Of a stretch of 5,452 nt of DNA, positions 3,720 to 5,452 are shown piece by piece; positions within the stretch are counted from its first letter, which is position 1; each line of letters begins with the position of its first letter. The notes beneath the pieces are model-generated. The model made no database searches. It was not told the origin of the DNA and saw nothing but the letters and a program-made list of their open reading frames with translations. The position numbers and the translations under genes are program-made. The stretch lies in contig CALFMR010000035.1 of the NCBI GenBank assembly GCA_937880585.1, positions 1-5,452 of the forward strand. The letters run 5' to 3'. Source of the stretch: an uncultured Acidobacteriota bacterium. Its GTDB lineage: Bacteria; Acidobacteriota; Vicinamibacteria; Vicinamibacterales; SCN-69-37.

Positions 3720-5452
3720 CTAGAAGATGAAGCGCACCTGCAACTGCATGCTTCGCATCGCCTGCGCGCCGGTGACCGCACCGAAGCCGGCCTGGTTCGG
3801 CTGGAGACGCGATGAGCTCACCGAGCCATCCGCGTTGTACTGCGCGTTGCGCACCGTCTGGTTCGTCGGGCTGACGAGCTGCAGCGTCGTCTGCCGGCCG
3901 TTGTAGACGAGCACGTTGAACGCGTTGAACGCGTCGGCGCGGATCTGGATCGCGCGGCCGCCGCCCAGCCGGAAGTTCCGGACGAGCGTGAGGTCGATCG
4001 TGTGATCCGGGCAGCCGACCAGGTAGTTCTGGCCGGACTCCAGGCCCTGGCTGCCAGGCAGCGGTCCAGCGAACGCGTTCACGTTGAACTGCGAGTACTG
4101 GTTGTCCGAGCAGCCGCTGCCCATGTCGACGCCGGGCACGATCACCGTGCGCGCCGCGTAGCTCGGCGAGCCGGTCAAGTTGATGTTCGAGCCGCCTGTC
4201 TGGTACTGGTAGCCGATCGAGTACGGCGTTCCCGACCCCGCGGTCAGCACGCCCGACAACATCCAGTCGTTCAGCACGAGGCCCACGGCCTTCTTGGCCC
4301 CCGACGCGTCCTGCCAGACGTCAGGCAGGTCCCACGTGAAGTTGCCCTTGATGATGTGGCGGCGCAGGCCGTTGTTCGAGAGCAGATCCTCGGCCTGGGC
4401 CCACGACGGGTCGTCCGAGTAGGTGCCGTCCGCGTTGTGGATGAGCTTCAACCCATTCTGCGAGCTCAGCGTGTTCGTGCCGCGCTGGTCGAGGGTGAGC
4501 GTGTAGTTCAACCCGAACGACAGACCGTTCGAGAAGCGGCGGTTGAAGGACGTCTGGATCGAATGGAACGTGTTCCAGAACCGGCCCCACTGCATGCCGA
4601 TCGATCCGAAGCCCTGGTAGGGCCGCATCAGGTCGGTCGTGACCGCGCTCGAGCCGTTGGTCGACGGCGCGCGCGTCGGATCCTGATTCTCGGGCAGGTA
4701 GGCCGCCCCGAGGTCCGGTGCGTTCAGGTCGATCGTCTGGTTGAACGGGTTCATCAGGTTGTAGCCGTGCGACCCGACGTAGGACACGTCGAGCGACGAG
4801 GCCCACGGCAGCGCGAACTGCGCGCCCGCGTTCCACTGCATGGAGGCCGGCAGCGCCGAGTCGTACTTGAAGATGACGAGCGCCGGGGCCGCCTGCGTCT
4901 GCAGACCGGCGCCGCCGATGTCCTGCAGGTTGCCGTAGCGGACAGTCGTCGCGGTCGAGTTCGGCGTGTTGCCGATCTGGTTCGACGTCGTATTGCCCTC
5001 CGGCCGGTCGTAGAACAGACCGAAGCTGCCGCGGAGCACCACCTTCTGATCGCCGCTGAGGTCGTAGGCGGCGCCGATGCGCGGGGCCACGGCGAGCGCC
5101 GGCCAGGTGTAGTTCTCCTTGGCGATGCCCTGTCCGGCCTGGATGACGCCGTTGTTGACGTTGCCGGAGTTGGGCACGAGCGTGCCGATGGCCGACGACG
5201 TGTTCGTGCCGAGCGAGGCGCCGGTGAGCGGGTTGATCGCCACGCGGCTCGCCGACGGGCACGGGTTCTGGTCGATGGCGCAGCCGGCGGTGAACAGCGC
5301 CGGCGCGTCAGCCGCCGACCACTTGTCGACGAACCAGTTGGACGCCTGCAGGTTCGAGTCGTACTGCGGCTTCTCGTGCGTGAACCGGAGCCCGTAGTCG
5401 AGCGTCAGGCGTGGGTTGAGCTTCCAGTTGTCCTGCAGGTACCACTCGATGT
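3720..5452 (-). CDS. Oar-like TonB-dependent outer membrane receptor, C-terminal barrel part, N-terminus off the window
   Basis: The frame is open from the right edge to the TAG at 3720-3722, giving 576 visible residues and beginning IEWYLQDNWKLNPRLTLDYG. The in-frame GTG at 5243 lies inside continuous homology and is not the start. The visible part is all beta-barrel: alternating aromatic strands with Asn/Gly/Ser-rich loops. Typical Oar/carboxypeptidase-regulatory-like TonB receptor phrases include DNWKLNPRLTLDYGLRF, APRIGAAYDLSGDQKVVLRG, GLFYDR and SFNRRFSNGLSFGLNYTL. It ends in VRFIF, the C-terminal aromatic signal for barrel insertion. Two cysteine pairs (near residues 57/64 and in the 450s-490s) sit in likely outer loops. 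The plug, signal peptide and any N-terminal carboxypeptidase-like domain lie outside. Family members take up or secrete large substrates across the outer membrane; the substrate is unknown. It shares its terminator with the convergent isomerase-like gene. Confidence 0.92.
   Translation of the reverse strand, partial: IEWYLQDNWKLNPRLTLDYGLRFTHEKPQYDSNLQASNWFVDKWSAADAPALFTAGCAIDQNPCPSASRVAINPLTGASLGTNTSSAIGTLVPNSGNVNNGVIQAGQGIAKENYTWPALAVAPRIGAAYDLSGDQKVVLRGSFGLFYDRPEGNTTSNQIGNTPNSTATTVRYGNLQDIGGAGLQTQAAPALVIFKYDSALPASMQWNAGAQFALPWASSLDVSYVGSHGYNLMNPFNQTIDLNAPDLGAAYLPENQDPTRAPSTNGSSAVTTDLMRPYQGFGSIGMQWGRFWNTFHSIQTSFNRRFSNGLSFGLNYTLTLDQRGTNTLSSQNGLKLIHNADGTYSDDPSWAQAEDLLSNNGLRRHIIKGNFTWDLPDVWQDASGAKKAVGLVLNDWMLSGVLTAGSGTPYSIGYQYQTGGSNINLTGSPSYAARTVIVPGVDMGSGCSDNQYSQFNVNAFAGPLPGSQGLESGQNYLVGCPDHTIDLTLVRNFRLGGGRAIQIRADAFNAFNVLVYNGRQTTLQLVSPTNQTVRNAQYNADGSVSSSRLQPNQAGFGAVTGAQAMRSMQLQVRFIF

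Noticed and set aside
4321..5262. 313-codon minus-strand reading frame overlapping the receptor gene in another frame
   Set aside because: It is a shadow frame of the beta-barrel gene, Arg/Pro/His-rich, without strand pattern or homology.

Overview
The window is GC-rich with strong G/C bias at third codon positions. It carries four protein genes: two complete and two cut by the window edges. An Oar-type TonB-dependent outer membrane protein next to a Tat-exported sugar isomerase-like TIM barrel indicates a Gram-negative bacterium with an outer membrane. This gene style resembles Acidobacteriota (Vicinamibacteria-like), but that placement is inference from gene content, not a database match.

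Left part (1-1924, minus strand): a two-gene ABC-2 export operon. The ATPase (989-1924, GTG start) is read first. The permease (start at 996, running off the left edge) overlaps its last 8 bases, so the two are probably translationally coupled.

Middle (1925-2489): 565 bases without a convincing protein gene, lying between two divergent transcription units. It is not featureless. From left to right it holds a probable promoter for the ABC operon, a short motif that recurs in the next intergenic gap, a strong terminator-type hairpin (2024-2051), two long nested inverted repeats (2080-2167 and 2192-2292), an AT-rich island with a dyad (2324-2357), and a strong Shine-Dalgarno sequence. Read on the minus strand, the hairpins followed by the terminator look like a possible structured small RNA. 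This is the least explained part of the window.

Right part: a Tat-signal TIM-barrel protein of the xylose isomerase-like (AP endonuclease family 2) fold (2490-3563, plus). It has an intact set of probable metal ligands and an unusual Gly/Arg/Pro-rich insert. It converges on the C-terminal part of a large Oar-like TonB-dependent receptor (3720-5452, minus, N-terminus off the right edge). A 15-bp bidirectional terminator separates the two.

Nothing in the sequence ties the ABC exporter, the isomerase-like protein and the receptor into one pathway. Each looks like its own transcription unit. No mobile element, CRISPR array, tRNA or rRNA was seen.
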